NCBI GenBank assembly: GCA_019056595.1
Contig: CP036163.1
Location: forward strand, 2,852,001 to 2,916,000
Direction of reading: 5' to 3'
Source of the DNA: Pectobacterium atrosepticum
GTDB taxonomy: Bacteria; Pseudomonadota; Gammaproteobacteria; Enterobacterales; Enterobacteriaceae
DNA length: 64,000 nucleotides
Shown here: positions 51,535-61,100 of the stretch, piece by piece
Layout of the letters: every line of letters begins with the position of its first letter
Numbering within the stretch: the stretch's first letter is position 1
The notes under the pieces: model-generated
What the model saw: only the letters and a program-made list of their open reading frames with translations
The model's database searches: none
Told to the model about the DNA's origin: nothing
Position numbers and translations under genes: made by a program

Positions 51535-53430
51535 TCAGTTAATCGCCGCGATAACTGTCAACTGATCGTTCAGCCGCTGCTTGGTCAACGCATTGGTGGT
51601 GCTGTCACGCTGTTGCGTCAGCTCCGTCACGCGTTTCTCCCTCTGCGTGGCATCCGGCAGCAGCAACGGCTTCACGTTGATGGATTGCACGTTGCTATAG
51701 CGGCCATCGTCTGAGGTCGGTACGCTGATTTTTCCACTGTTAAGCAGCGATTCGACAATTTTTCGCTCACGCTCATAGCCCTGCAATCCCGCCAGCTTCC
51801 AGCGCTGCGGCACCGTACCCTCGTATTGTCCTTTCTTCACCTCAGTCAAATAACGGATGGTCAGGTTACGAATCGTGCCCGCCTCTTCGCCATATTCCAC
51901 TTTGGTATCCGATATCACCGGGAACTGCATGCCCTCCAGCACGCCGCCTTTTTGCGTCAGGTGGCCCATACGGTAGCTGTTCATGCCCAGACGAATCGGC
52001 ATGTCGTCGGTAACCGGCGTGCCGTTATTCATTTTCAGATCGGTAATGCGCTGCCCAGCGGGTTTCGTCAGGTCGATGGTGTAGGTCACGCCGTCGAAGA
52101 AATCATTGGTGGAATACTTGGAGGCACGACGCTGTGGATTGAAACTGTAAGTCACATCCCCGTCTTGCAGCTGGTTGAAGTAACCCGCTGACCATTCCAT
52201 GTATTTCTTCAGTTCTTTTCCGGTTAGCTGATAAACCGTGATTTCACCACCAGCGTATTGATAGTTAAAGGCGATGTCTTTTGCGGCAATAGTACCGACG
52301 TTCAGCTTAGGCCGATCGTTATCAATTTGCAGCGCGATAACCTGCGCTTTGGGGGCGTAATGACGGCTGGCTTCCTGAAACAGGGCGCTGATGCCCGTGT
52401 CCTGTACGTGTACTTGAGGAATGCCTTTCACGGCATCTTGCGGCACCAGATCGTGCCCGAGAAGTTGTGCAATCGGACGGCTGGCGTTGGCGCGTAAGGT
52501 ATTGTGATAAGGCTCGTAGATGTCTTCCATCTTGCGGTCAGAATCTACGTCTTTAATCGAATAGGTATAGCTGTCTTTATTGATCAGCACGTATTTGCCG
52601 TTCTGTTGCTCAAACTGCAAATCGATACGCGACAGCGCGCGACCATATCTGTCCGGTTCGGTGACGATCACGCCATTAATCACCTCTTTATCCACTTTTA
52701 CGTGCATATGGCCCGCGACGATGGCGGCTAATTCAGGGTTAGCGCGAGCAATGTCGCCTACGCCAGTGCCCGGCCGCTGGTTCTCGTTATCGATTCCCAT
52801 ATGGGCGACTAGCACGATGGCATCCACTTTGCCGTGGATTTGCTGGATAACGGTTTTTACCGCCCCGACGGGATCGGTAAAGTTCAGCCCTTTCACACGG
52901 TCGGTGCCCTTGGCGAATTCAGCGGTCATCGGCGTGTCCATGCCAATGATGCCAATCTTCACACCCTGTCGTTCGACAATTTTATAGGCCGGTAAGTAAG
53001 GTTTACCGCTCTCCCAAAAAATATTGCCCGCCAGCGCAGTACCATTGAACTGCTCAAGCGAAGTAGAAAGCACATTCAGTCCGAAATCAAACTCGTGGTT
53101 GCCCATGACCCAGACGTCATAATTCATTGCGTTAAAACCGAGAATCATCGGGCTGGTTTTGTCATTTTTGAAGGTTTCGACAAAATTGCCCTGAATGGTG
53201 TCGCCCGCATCAACCAGAATCACATTTGGCTGTTGTGCACGAACTTTATGCACCTGCGTCGCGATCTGACTCAGGCTGCCAGCCATGTTGGCGGTATCGG
53301 TAGCGTAATCCCAGGGAACAAAGGTGCCATGCAGGTCGGATGTACCTAGAATCGTGATATTTACCGGTTCTTGAACGGCCATAGCAGAGGTACTCAAACA
53401 AAGCAGAAGTGACAGAAGCGTTTTTTTCAT
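51535..53430 (-). CDS. Periplasmic bifunctional metallophosphatase/5'-nucleotidase
   Basis: UshA/CpdB-like enzyme predicted to hydrolyse nucleotides or cyclic nucleotides in the periplasm. The 631 residues have a signal peptide (MKKTLLSLLLCLSTSAMA), a calcineurin-like metallophosphatase domain with metal ligands in TSDLHG, VDAGDTIQGN, GNHEFDFG and AGHMHVKV, and a C-terminal 5'-nucleotidase domain (about residues 320-560). The last 70 residues are polar and may form a coiled segment. It is neither UshA nor CpdB by start and spacing; closest to YfkN-type proteins. Its end is 6 bp from the convergent FAD enzyme. Confidence 0.85.
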   Translation of the reverse strand: MKKTLLSLLLCLSTSAMAVQEPVNITILGTSDLHGTFVPWDYATDTANMAGSLSQIATQVHKVRAQQPNVILVDAGDTIQGNFVETFKNDKTSPMILGFNAMNYDVWVMGNHEFDFGLNVLSTSLEQFNGTALAGNIFWESGKPYLPAYKIVERQGVKIGIIGMDTPMTAEFAKGTDRVKGLNFTDPVGAVKTVIQQIHGKVDAIVLVAHMGIDNENQRPGTGVGDIARANPELAAIVAGHMHVKVDKEVINGVIVTEPDRYGRALSRIDLQFEQQNGKYVLINKDSYTYSIKDVDSDRKMEDIYEPYHNTLRANASRPIAQLLGHDLVPQDAVKGIPQVHVQDTGISALFQEASRHYAPKAQVIALQIDNDRPKLNVGTIAAKDIAFNYQYAGGEITVYQLTGKELKKYMEWSAGYFNQLQDGDVTYSFNPQRRASKYSTNDFFDGVTYTIDLTKPAGQRITDLKMNNGTPVTDDMPIRLGMNSYRMGHLTQKGGVLEGMQFPVISDTKVEYGEEAGTIRNLTIRYLTEVKKGQYEGTVPQRWKLAGLQGYERERKIVESLLNSGKISVPTSDDGRYSNVQSINVKPLLLPDATQREKRVTELTQQRDSTTNALTKQRLNDQLTVIAAIN

Positions 53431-53581
53431 TATGTCATCTTAGTGTAATAAGAACTGATAGCGTGAAATTATGCGATTTGCTTCTCATTTGTGCTACAGA
53501 CTTTGCAAAAGCGGCATAAGAAATGCGAAGCAGGATGGGTTTTTAGCCGCCAACACGTTTATCGATGCAGCGGCGAGGGAT

Positions 53582-54328
53582 TCAGACGGGAAGATAGAAG
53601 TCGAAGCGGTGGCTTTTGGTTTCCAACATGGACTGTGCCGGCACGCCAGCCAGCGGTGGCGCATAGTCTGGTCGCTTCACCACGACACGTTTCTTTGCCA
53701 GCGCACGTGCAGGTTCCAGCAGTGCATCGGCATCGTCATCTGCACCCACCAGCGATTGAAACACCCGCATCTCTTTCTTTACCAGCGCGCTCTTTTGTTT
53801 GTGTGGAAACATCGGATCGAGATAGACCACATCCGGCGGCGGTGTAATGTCACGCAGCGCGGTCATACTGGATGCGTGTAGCAGCGTGAGCCGTTCCCGT
53901 AGCCACGGGCCGATTTCTGCATCTTGATATCCACGTTTCAACCCATCGTCCAGCAGCGCCGCAACCACAGGATTGCGCTCCACCATGCGTACGTGGCAAC
54001 CCAATGCCGCCAGCACAAAAGCATCGCGCCCTAGTCCGGCTGTCGCATCCACGACATCCGGCAGGTAATCTTTTTTGATACCAACAGCTTTAGCGACGGC
54101 CTCACCGCGTCCGCCGCCAAAGCGACGGCGGTGTGCCATCGGCCCGGCAACGAAATCCACGAAAATAGCGCCGAGCTTCGGTTCATCCTGCTTGCGCAAT
54201 TCCAGACGTTCCGTTGTTAGCACCAGCGCCATCACCGCATTGGGATCGGAAACCAGCCCCCAGCGCTCAGCCAAAGAAGATAAGGCGCCACTATCGGCGC
54301 CTTCTTCTGCGATTAAGCAGATGCTCAT
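53582..54328 (-). CDS. rsmJ: 16S rRNA (guanine(1516)-N2)-methyltransferase
   Basis: Methylates G1516 of 16S rRNA (formerly YhiQ). The 248-residue protein has the SAM-binding motif [19 protein letters not shown], then [12 protein letters not shown] and the catalytic-type motif [10 protein letters not shown]. Its ATG overlaps the prlC stop by 4 bp (ATGA), so the two are probably translated together, as in E. coli prlC-rsmJ. Confidence 0.95.
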   Translation of the reverse strand: MSICLIAEEGADSGALSSLAERWGLVSDPNAVMALVLTTERLELRKQDEPKLGAIFVDFVAGPMAHRRRFGGGRGEAVAKAVGIKKDYLPDVVDATAGLGRDAFVLAALGCHVRMVERNPVVAALLDDGLKRGYQDAEIGPWLRERLTLLHASSMTALRDITPPPDVVYLDPMFPHKQKSALVKKEMRVFQSLVGADDDADALLEPARALAKKRVVVKRPDYAPPLAGVPAQSMLETKSHRFDFYLPV

Positions 54329-56349
54329 CCTTTGATGCCGTAATGCGCGAGCATGGCATCTAACTGAGGTTCACGGCCACGGAAGCGTTTGAACAGCTCC
54401 ATCGGTTCTTCGGAGCCGCCGCGGGTCAGGATGTTATCCAGGAACGACTGACCGGTTTCTCTATTGAAAATACCTTCTTCTTCAAAGCGGGAATAGGCAT
54501 CGGCTGCCAGCACGTCGGCCCACAGATAGCTGTAGTAGCCTGCTGCATAACCGCCTGCGAAGATATGGCTGAATGCGTGCGGGTAACGACCCCAGCTTGG
54601 GCTTGGCACCACGGCTACCTGCGCTTTGATCTCCGTCAGCGTTGGCAGAATCTGGGCGCCTTTCGCAGGGTCAAACTCGGCATGCAGGCGGAAATCGAAC
54701 AGGCCTAACTCCAACTGACGCAGAATGAATAGCGCGGCTTGGTAGTTCTTCGCTGCCAGCATTTTATCCAACAGTTCCTGCGGCAGCGGTTCACCGGTTT
54801 CATGATGGCCGGAAATAAAGGCCAGCGCTTCAGGTTCCCAGCACCAGTTTTCCATGAACTGACTCGGCAGTTCGACTGCATCCCACGGTACGCCGTTGAT
54901 ACCCGAGACACCGGCGGTATCGATCTGGGTCAGCATATGGTGCAGGCCGTGACCGAACTCGTGGAAGAGGGTGGTGACTTCATCGTGTGTGAACAGGGCC
55001 GGTTTGCCGTTGATTGGTCGGTTAAAGTTACAGACCAGATAGGCGACCGGTTTTTGCAGCTCGCCGTTGCCTTTACGCAGTTTACCCGCGCAGTCGTCCA
55101 TCCAGGCACCGCCACGCTTGTATTCGCGGGCGTACAAATCGAGGTAGAAGCTGCCGCGCAGTTCGCCGCTTTCATCGAACAGATCGAAGAAGCGAACATC
55201 CGGGTGCCACACGTCCACATCTTTACGCTCTTTGGCCGTGATACCGTAAATGCGTTTAACTACTTCAAACAGGCCATTTACCGCGCGGTTTTCTGGGAAG
55301 TACGGTCGCAGTTGCTCATCGCTGATGGAATACAGGTGCTGCTTCTGCTGCTCGCTGTAGTAGGTGATATCCCAGGCCTGCAATTCATCCACGCCGAAGT
55401 GTTCTTTGGCGAAGGCGCGCAGTTGGGCGAGTTCTTCTTCAGCCTGCGGGCGGGCGCGTTTCGCCAAATCGGTCAGGAAATCGATCACCTGTTGTGGGTT
55501 TTCCGCCATTTTGGTCGCCAGCGATTTATGCGCGTAGCTATCGAAGCCCAGCAGCTGTGCCAGTTTGTGACGCAGTACCAACTCTTCCGCCATAATTTCG
55601 CTGTTGTCCCACTTGCCTGCGTTCGGCCCCTGATCGGACGCGCGGGTGCCGAACGCGCGGTACATCTCTTCACGTAGCGCTTGATTGGTGCAGTAGGTCA
55701 GCACCGGCAGGTAACTCGGGATATCCAGCGTTAACAGCCAGCCATCCTGCTCTTTGGCTGCTGCCAGCGCGCTTTCCGGCATGCCATCCAGCTCGGCGAC
55801 GTCGGTAATCAGTTTGCTCCAGCCCATCGTGGCATCCAGCACGTTGTTGCTGTACTGCGAGCCGAGTTCAGACAGACGAGCGGAAATTTCGCCGTAGCGT
55901 TTCTGTTTTTCCGGCGACAGGCCGATGCCGGACAGTTCAAAATCGCGCAGCGCGTTATCAACGGATTTCTTCTGCGCTAGGCTCAGTGTGGTGTAGTGCT
56001 CGCCGTCACGCAGGCTGCGATAGGCCTGATATAGCCCGGCATGTTGACCAACCCAGGTGCTGTACTCGGACAGCAGCGGCAGACATTGTTCATAAGCACT
56101 GCGCAGCTCTGGGCTGTTCTTCACGGCGTTCAAATGGCTGATAGGGGAAAAAATGCGGCCAAGACGATCATCGCTGTCCGCCAGTGTCTGACACAGATTA
56201 TCCCATGTGAACGGCCCCGCTTGCGCGACCACACGTTCTACCGTCTCGCGGCATTCATCCAGCGCAGATTTAACGGCTGGGACAATATCTTCCGTTTTAA
56301 TGCTGGAGAACGGGGGCAGGGTAAATGAGGTCAGTAATGGATTCGTCAT
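54325..56349 (-). CDS. prlC: Oligopeptidase A
   Basis: Cytoplasmic M3-family zinc metallopeptidase that degrades peptides, including cleaved signal peptides. The 674 residues contain the zinc motif HEFGH (in [14 protein letters not shown]) and downstream ligand [20 protein letters not shown]. The ATG at 56349 gives [16 protein letters not shown] as in E. coli; the in-frame extension to 56418 has no support. A few residues after [11 protein letters not shown] are missing relative to E. coli (a short indel). Confidence 0.96.
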   Translation of the reverse strand: MTNPLLTSFTLPPFSSIKTEDIVPAVKSALDECRETVERVVAQAGPFTWDNLCQTLADSDDRLGRIFSPISHLNAVKNSPELRSAYEQCLPLLSEYSTWVGQHAGLYQAYRSLRDGEHYTTLSLAQKKSVDNALRDFELSGIGLSPEKQKRYGEISARLSELGSQYSNNVLDATMGWSKLITDVAELDGMPESALAAAKEQDGWLLTLDIPSYLPVLTYCTNQALREEMYRAFGTRASDQGPNAGKWDNSEIMAEELVLRHKLAQLLGFDSYAHKSLATKMAENPQQVIDFLTDLAKRARPQAEEELAQLRAFAKEHFGVDELQAWDITYYSEQQKQHLYSISDEQLRPYFPENRAVNGLFEVVKRIYGITAKERKDVDVWHPDVRFFDLFDESGELRGSFYLDLYAREYKRGGAWMDDCAGKLRKGNGELQKPVAYLVCNFNRPINGKPALFTHDEVTTLFHEFGHGLHHMLTQIDTAGVSGINGVPWDAVELPSQFMENWCWEPEALAFISGHHETGEPLPQELLDKMLAAKNYQAALFILRQLELGLFDFRLHAEFDPAKGAQILPTLTEIKAQVAVVPSPSWGRYPHAFSHIFAGGYAAGYYSYLWADVLAADAYSRFEEEGIFNRETGQSFLDNILTRGGSEEPMELFKRFRGREPQLDAMLAHYGIKG

Positions 56350-56669
56350 AGTGCCGTCCTGATAATTGTGGGTGATCTCGTTGCCGGTAAGTTGAATCTG
56401 TTGAAGAGAGACCGGCAAGGCGGATATCTATTGCGGATTGATTACTAAGATGAGGTCAAGTGCCGTGAAAATCAATGGTGGAGGCGGTGCTCCTCGTGAT
56501 CAACGGTGCGTTTTCCGTCATCAATAAGCCCTGTGCGTTACCTGAGAAGGCCTGTTAACGTTGTACTAAATGCGTTTTCCTAAAAGTTTTTGCTATTTTC
56601 CTGCCCGATTTTGTTTCTCGCGTGACCTACCTGATGTGTCTTTTTTTTCAATATTTCAGGGGAATGACA

Positions 56670-59219
56670 ATGGCGATAAACAATCATAATGGTGGGTGCA
56701 TCGCGCATAAACCTACCTTGGCGGTCGCGCGGGCAGTCCATTTGGCACTGTCTGGCGTGTTGATCTTAAGTGTTGGAACGGTCAGCTCAGCGCTGGCGGC
56801 GGAAACTGCCGCTGCTGTCGCGGCACCAACAATGACGTTTTCCATTCTGGCAGGGTCGCTAGGCACCACGTTGCAGGCTGTCGCCAGCCGTGCCAATGTC
56901 ATTCTCACGTTTTCTCCCGATCAAACACAGAATAAAACCAGTGGGAGCGTGCGGGGAACCTACACCGTACAGGAAGCCTTTGCGGCCGCACTGGCGGGAA
57001 CGGGATTGAGTGCAGTACAGACGGCCACAGGCTATCGGCTGGAATCCACGCTTGCCGCCGAGGGAAGCGACGGCAGCCTGCTGATCCCAACGCTCTCGGT
57101 TGTCGGCGGCACATCGGACAGCGCTGCGGCCGGACGTTCCGTGTTACGTCAGGCCGATGTCGATCGCGTACAAGCTGACAATATTGCCAGCCTGCTCGAT
57201 AAACTTCCCGGCGTGTCGATGGCGGGTTCTCCTCGACCGGGTGGACAGAGCCTGAATATCTGGGGCATGGGCGACATGGAAGACGTCAAAGTTGTTTTGG
57301 ACGGTGCGCCAAAAGGCTTTGAGAAATACCGTCAAGGCTCGGTGTTCATTGAACCTGAACTGATTAAGCGTATCGACGTTGATAAAGGCCCGCATGATAT
57401 TCGCAGCGGTAATGGCGGCTTCGGCGGTACCATTCACGTTGATACCAAAGACGCCAGCGATCTGCTCATGCCGGGAGAAAATTTCGGTGGGATGGCCAAG
57501 TACAGCTATCACACCAACGATCGGCAAAATATCTACAGCGGTGCGCTGTATGGCCGAACGGAGGATGGGATGGCTGATGGCCTGCTCTACATGAGCAAGC
57601 GCGATGGCGACAACATCGAACGTCCTGATGGCTCGCGCTTTGTCTACTCGACGAGCGACATGGCATCCTATTTACTGAAGACCAACATCTATCTGACGGA
57701 TTCTCAGACGCTGACGCTCTCCGCTATGCGCTCCGAATCTGACGGCTGGCAGCCGTTTGCTGCTAAGCGTGACGATATGGCGGCACCCACACAGGCAGAC
57801 ATCAATCGTTATGGCTGGGAAGAGGCGTGGCGGCGTAAGCTGGTTTACCGCGATCAGGTCGATAAAAACTACTCGCTGAAATGGAATATCGCGCCAGCGG
57901 ATCAGCCGTGGCTGAATCTCACTGCGTCATTTGCCACCTCAAAAACTGAACAGCATGACAGACGTTCTGATTCGGCTTCACAGAGTAGCTATCTGGGAAC
58001 GCTGGGGAATGAAAGCTGGGTAAGCTATAAAGATCAACTTGCGGAAATCAGTAACGAAAGCCTGTTCACTACCGGCCCGCTCGACCATAAGTTGCTGGTG
58101 GGGATGCGCTGGCACCAGCATAAGCGCGATACGCTTATTTATTACCCATCTGGCAAGAATAACGCCGAGTATAACTATGGTTATTTCCAGCCTTACTACA
58201 TGCCGGCAGGGGAACAGGAGACGCGCAGCCTGTATGTACAGGACGCGGTAACGATCGGTAGCGTGACGATTACTCCGGGTGTGCGTTATGACCATGTCAC
58301 GAATACGGGGAAACCTAACGCGGCACCACGTTATAACAGCAGCATTCCGGCTGCCGGACATGATTACAGCAGCGTGACCTACACCGGCTGGTCGCCGCGT
58401 ATCGGCGCACTCTGGAAAGCGACGGACAATCTCTCGCTGTTTGCCGATGCCAGCCGCACCTGGCGTGCGCCTGTTGTCGATGAGCAATATGAAGTGCAGT
58501 CTGCGGCGTCCAGCGTGCCGGGAACCAGTCGTAATCTGGAGGTTGAAAGCATTAAGGCATTTCGTCTGGGGGCGATTCTGGACTTCAACAATCTGATGCT
58601 CGAAGAGGACAGCCTACAAATCCGCACCACGCTGTTCCGTAATCGCGGTAAAAACGAAATTTTCTACCGTCGCGGTATTTTGTGTGAAGCGCAGACGCAG
58701 AGCGGCACGTCATCATCTTGTGGGCAGCCGCTCTCTAACTACCGTAATTTACCGGGTTATACCATTGAAGGGGTCGAGATTGAGTCGTTCTACGACAGCC
58801 GCTGGCTGTTTGGTAGCCTGTCCTTCTCTTCCATTCGCGGCGAGCGCGATGCTTCACCGCGTAATCCGTGGGGCAATAAAACCTGGATTGCTGAAATCCC
58901 GCCAACAACCGCACATGCGACGCTGGGCACCAAAATTCCTCGTCTGGATATGGCCGTAGGCTGGACGAGTGACTTTGTGCGTAAGCAGGACCGTTCGCCT
59001 GCCGATGGCGATCCACAGGCCGATATCTGGGCGCTACCGAAAAGCAAAGGCTATGTACTACATGGTCTGTTCGCCAGTTGGCAGCCACAGACGATAAAAG
59101 GATTTGAAGCGCGTGTGACGGTCGATAACCTACTGAATACCGATTACTACCCGTATCTGGGCGAATCCGTGTCCGGCGTGGGACGTAACGTGAAAATCAG
59201 CGTGTTACAACGCTTCTGA
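56670..59219 (+). CDS. TonB-dependent receptor with STN signalling domain, heme/hemophore type (HasR-like)
   Basis: Outer-membrane receptor that likely imports heme or an iron complex and signals to the sigma/anti-sigma pair encoded downstream. The 849-residue precursor has a signal peptide (cleavage near residue 43), an STN domain (about 55-125), a TonB-box-like PTLSVVG near 137, a plug and a 22-strand barrel ending in VLQRF. A WRAPVVDEQYE segment recalls the FRAP box of heme receptors. The start at 56670 is set by a CAGGGGA site 7 bp upstream; 56664 and 56622 are alternatives. Heme is inferred from family and context; ferric citrate or siderophore cannot be excluded. Confidence 0.75.
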   Translation: MAINNHNGGCIAHKPTLAVARAVHLALSGVLILSVGTVSSALAAETAAAVAAPTMTFSILAGSLGTTLQAVASRANVILTFSPDQTQNKTSGSVRGTYTVQEAFAAALAGTGLSAVQTATGYRLESTLAAEGSDGSLLIPTLSVVGGTSDSAAAGRSVLRQADVDRVQADNIASLLDKLPGVSMAGSPRPGGQSLNIWGMGDMEDVKVVLDGAPKGFEKYRQGSVFIEPELIKRIDVDKGPHDIRSGNGGFGGTIHVDTKDASDLLMPGENFGGMAKYSYHTNDRQNIYSGALYGRTEDGMADGLLYMSKRDGDNIERPDGSRFVYSTSDMASYLLKTNIYLTDSQTLTLSAMRSESDGWQPFAAKRDDMAAPTQADINRYGWEEAWRRKLVYRDQVDKNYSLKWNIAPADQPWLNLTASFATSKTEQHDRRSDSASQSSYLGTLGNESWVSYKDQLAEISNESLFTTGPLDHKLLVGMRWHQHKRDTLIYYPSGKNNAEYNYGYFQPYYMPAGEQETRSLYVQDAVTIGSVTITPGVRYDHVTNTGKPNAAPRYNSSIPAAGHDYSSVTYTGWSPRIGALWKATDNLSLFADASRTWRAPVVDEQYEVQSAASSVPGTSRNLEVESIKAFRLGAILDFNNLMLEEDSLQIRTTLFRNRGKNEIFYRRGILCEAQTQSGTSSSCGQPLSNYRNLPGYTIEGVEIESFYDSRWLFGSLSFSSIRGERDASPRNPWGNKTWIAEIPPTTAHATLGTKIPRLDMAVGWTSDFVRKQDRSPADGDPQADIWALPKSKGYVLHGLFASWQPQTIKGFEARVTVDNLLNTDYYPYLGESVSGVGRNVKISVLQRF

Positions 59220-59230
59220 TCGCGTCACGC

Positions 59231-59253
59231 GGGGCGGATAGGATGACCGCCCC
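59231..59253 (+). terminator. Hairpin after the TonB-dependent receptor
   Basis: 7-bp GC stem ggggcgg / ccgcccc with a 9-base loop; no T tail follows, so it may stabilise the receptor mRNA and give only partial termination. Confidence 0.4.
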
Positions 59254-59321
59254 GTTAGTAGGGGCATGTTGCATAGGCGTAATGCAAATTCAGCAAATTT
59301 GAATAATTTTCGTTTCGGAAC

Positions 59322-59370
59322 TTGACAGTCAGAGGGAAAAAACATAAATAAGAACGATTATCATTCTTAT
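59322..59370 (+). promoter_or_regulatory. Fur-controlled promoter of the ECF sigma gene
   Basis: TTGACA (59322-59327), 17-bp spacer, TAAATA (59345-59350). A Fur-box-like gaacgattatcattcttat (59352-59370) lies directly downstream over the start point; its core gattatcatt agrees with the gataatcatt part of the consensus. Iron-replete Fur would block transcription. Confidence 0.7.
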
Positions 59371-59399
59371 GTTTAAATAGCGCTCTGGGGTAAAGTTCG

Positions 59400-59912
59400 A
59401 TGGTGAGGAAAGCGACGGCCAGCGTGAATGACTTTGCCCAACAGCTCTATTTCGATCATCACCGCTGGTTGTATAACTGGCTGCGCCATAAACTGGATTG
59501 TTCCCAGAATGCGGAAGACTTGGCACAGGATACGTTCCTTAGTGTGCTGATGAACCCGGAGTTGCTCACGATTCGCCAGCCGCGCCCGTTTCTGGCCACC
59601 GTGGCCCGCCGTTTAGTCGCCAATCATTATCGTCGTAAAAAAATTGAAGATGCCTATCTGGATGTGTTGAGCACGCAGCCGGATGCCTGTATGCCTTCCC
59701 CGGAAACGCGTCTTCTTACCCTCGAAATTCTTGAACAGCTTGATGCTGCACTGGATGGCCTGCCAGCGCCAGTCAGAGAGGCGTTTCTGCTGGCACACCT
59801 CCACGGTATGCGCTACAGCGATATCGCCGAGCGTTTACGCGTTTCCAGCAGTTCAGTGAAACAGTATCTGCAACGCGCCAACCTCCAATGTTTCTTTGCT
59901 TTGCCGCTATGA
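59400..59912 (+). CDS. ECF RNA polymerase sigma factor, FecI/HasI-like
   Basis: Iron-responsive extracytoplasmic sigma factor expected to transcribe the receptor gene upstream when the receptor is occupied. The 170-residue protein has region 2 (LVRHRL-like LYNWLRHKLDCSQNAEDLAQDTFL) represented by NAEDLAQDTFLSVL and region 4 with helix-turn-helix YSDIAERLRVSSSSVKQYL. The ATG at 59400 follows GGGGTAAAG. It is downstream of a Fur-type promoter, and its stop overlaps the start of the FecR-like gene by 4 bp (ATGA). Confidence 0.88.
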   Translation: MVRKATASVNDFAQQLYFDHHRWLYNWLRHKLDCSQNAEDLAQDTFLSVLMNPELLTIRQPRPFLATVARRLVANHYRRKKIEDAYLDVLSTQPDACMPSPETRLLTLEILEQLDAALDGLPAPVREAFLLAHLHGMRYSDIAERLRVSSSSVKQYLQRANLQCFFALPL

Positions 59913-60898
59913 ACGATCCCACTTTTTATCGTGACGGACAGGGGCAGCCTATTCAGCCAGATAGCGCACGTGAAGCGGTGGCGTGGCTGACGCAACTGAT
60001 GTCCGACAGCGTCACGGAGCAGGATCGCCGCGAGTGGCAGCGTTGGCGCGAGGCCTCACCGGATAACGAGCAAGCGTGGCAGCATATTGAATCCGTGTGT
60101 GCCAATCTGGGTCAACTTAACGCGCGGGCAGCACACCAGAGTCTATCGACGCTTAACGGTATGCAGCGGCGCAGCGTACTCAAAGCGCTAGCCATTCTCT
60201 GTCTGACCGGAGGGGCTGGCATGGCTGGATCGCGTACGGATGTGTGGCAGTCGTTTACGGCAGATTATCAGACGCAGGTAGGCGAACAGCGCCACGCGGT
60301 ATTGGAAGATGGCACGACGCTGCTGCTGAATACGCAGACGGCGCTGAATGTGGCCTACGGTGACGATCTACGCCAGCTCACGCTGATTCGCGGTGAAGTC
60401 ATGATCGAAACCAGTCAGGTGGAAAAGGCCGCGTTGTATCCACGTCCTTTCATTGTGACGACGGCACAGGGAAAGGTGCAGGCACTGGGCACGCGTTTTA
60501 GCTTGCGGGTACAGGATGAACACACGCAGGTGGCGGTGTATGACGGCGCGGTAAGGCTTCATCCGCAGCGGAACGGTCAGGATGTACAAGTGGTAAAAAG
60601 CGGACAAACGGCAACGTTTACCACGCAGCGCTGTGGCCAGATAGAGACGGAGAAGGCAGAGCCTGCATGGGTGAAAGGGCAACTGCTGGCGGATAATCAG
60701 CGTCTGGTGGATTTTGTTGATGAATTGAGCCGCTACCGCAGCGGCGTGATTCGTTGTCAGCCAGAGGTTGAGAGCCTGCGGTTCTCCGGCGTCTTTCCGC
60801 TGTCTGATACCGATAATATCTTGGCGGCGCTGGCGGAGGCGCTTCCTGTGCAGGTGCGTTATTTCTCTCGCTACTGGGTTCAGATTGCTGCGCGATAA
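59909..60898 (+). CDS. FecR/HasS-like anti-sigma factor
   Basis: Inner-membrane regulator that holds the sigma factor and relays the signal from the receptor STN domain. The 329 residues have an N-terminal cytoplasmic domain (DUF4880 type, WLTQLMSDSVTEQDRREWQR), one membrane helix after a twin-arginine RRSVLKALAILCLTG (about residues 85-105) and a periplasmic FecR domain (VLEDGTTLLLNTQTALNVAY, GEVMIE, VQALGTRFSL) with an STN-like C-terminus. The ATG at 59909 overlaps the sigma stop codon; the frame runs 7 codons further upstream inside that gene. Confidence 0.88.
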   Translation: MNDPTFYRDGQGQPIQPDSAREAVAWLTQLMSDSVTEQDRREWQRWREASPDNEQAWQHIESVCANLGQLNARAAHQSLSTLNGMQRRSVLKALAILCLTGGAGMAGSRTDVWQSFTADYQTQVGEQRHAVLEDGTTLLLNTQTALNVAYGDDLRQLTLIRGEVMIETSQVEKAALYPRPFIVTTAQGKVQALGTRFSLRVQDEHTQVAVYDGAVRLHPQRNGQDVQVVKSGQTATFTTQRCGQIETEKAEPAWVKGQLLADNQRLVDFVDELSRYRSGVIRCQPEVESLRFSGVFPLSDTDNILAALAEALPVQVRYFSRYWVQIAAR

Positions 60899-61028
60899 AA
60901 TATCCTGCCAAAGTGTAATAACATTGTATTTTATGCTGTTTTCATTTTTTTTCTGCCCGATCCCCGTAGCTGAACGACCCACTATTATCGGTTGCCTGTT
61001 TTATACCTAACGATGTGATGAAGAACGC

Positions 61029-61100
61029 ATGATGATGTCCTCGGAACCTCATACATTGAGAATGCTGCTTCTGTCTCTGCGGCGAGAGGCGGTGTGCTAA
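61029..61100 (+). CDS. Short ORF (23 aa) overlapping the tonB-like start
   Basis: ATG at 61029 (three ATGs in a row) encodes MMMSSEPHTLRMLLLSLRRE followed by AVC and a TAA at 61098-61100. The TAA shares its last base with the ATG of the tonB-like gene (TAATG). Only a weak GAAG site precedes it. It could be a coupling peptide that brings ribosomes to the next start. No family recognised. Confidence 0.35.
   Translation: MMMSSEPHTLRMLLLSLRREAVC

Noticed and set aside
54739-55677. 312-codon frame antisense to prlC
   Set aside because: Same reasoning: fully inside a well-supported gene, with no domain and no independent start signal.
56419-56480. Heat-shock (sigma-32) promoter of prlC
   Set aside because: CTTGACC occurs on the minus strand near 56456-56462, but no CCCCAT-like -10 element follows at the right distance.
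56419-56669. ECF-type promoter for the TonB-dependent receptor
   Set aside because: TTTTCCTAAAAGTTTTTGC and nearby sequences were compared with FecI-type -35/-10 elements from memory, but no pair fitted with acceptable spacing.
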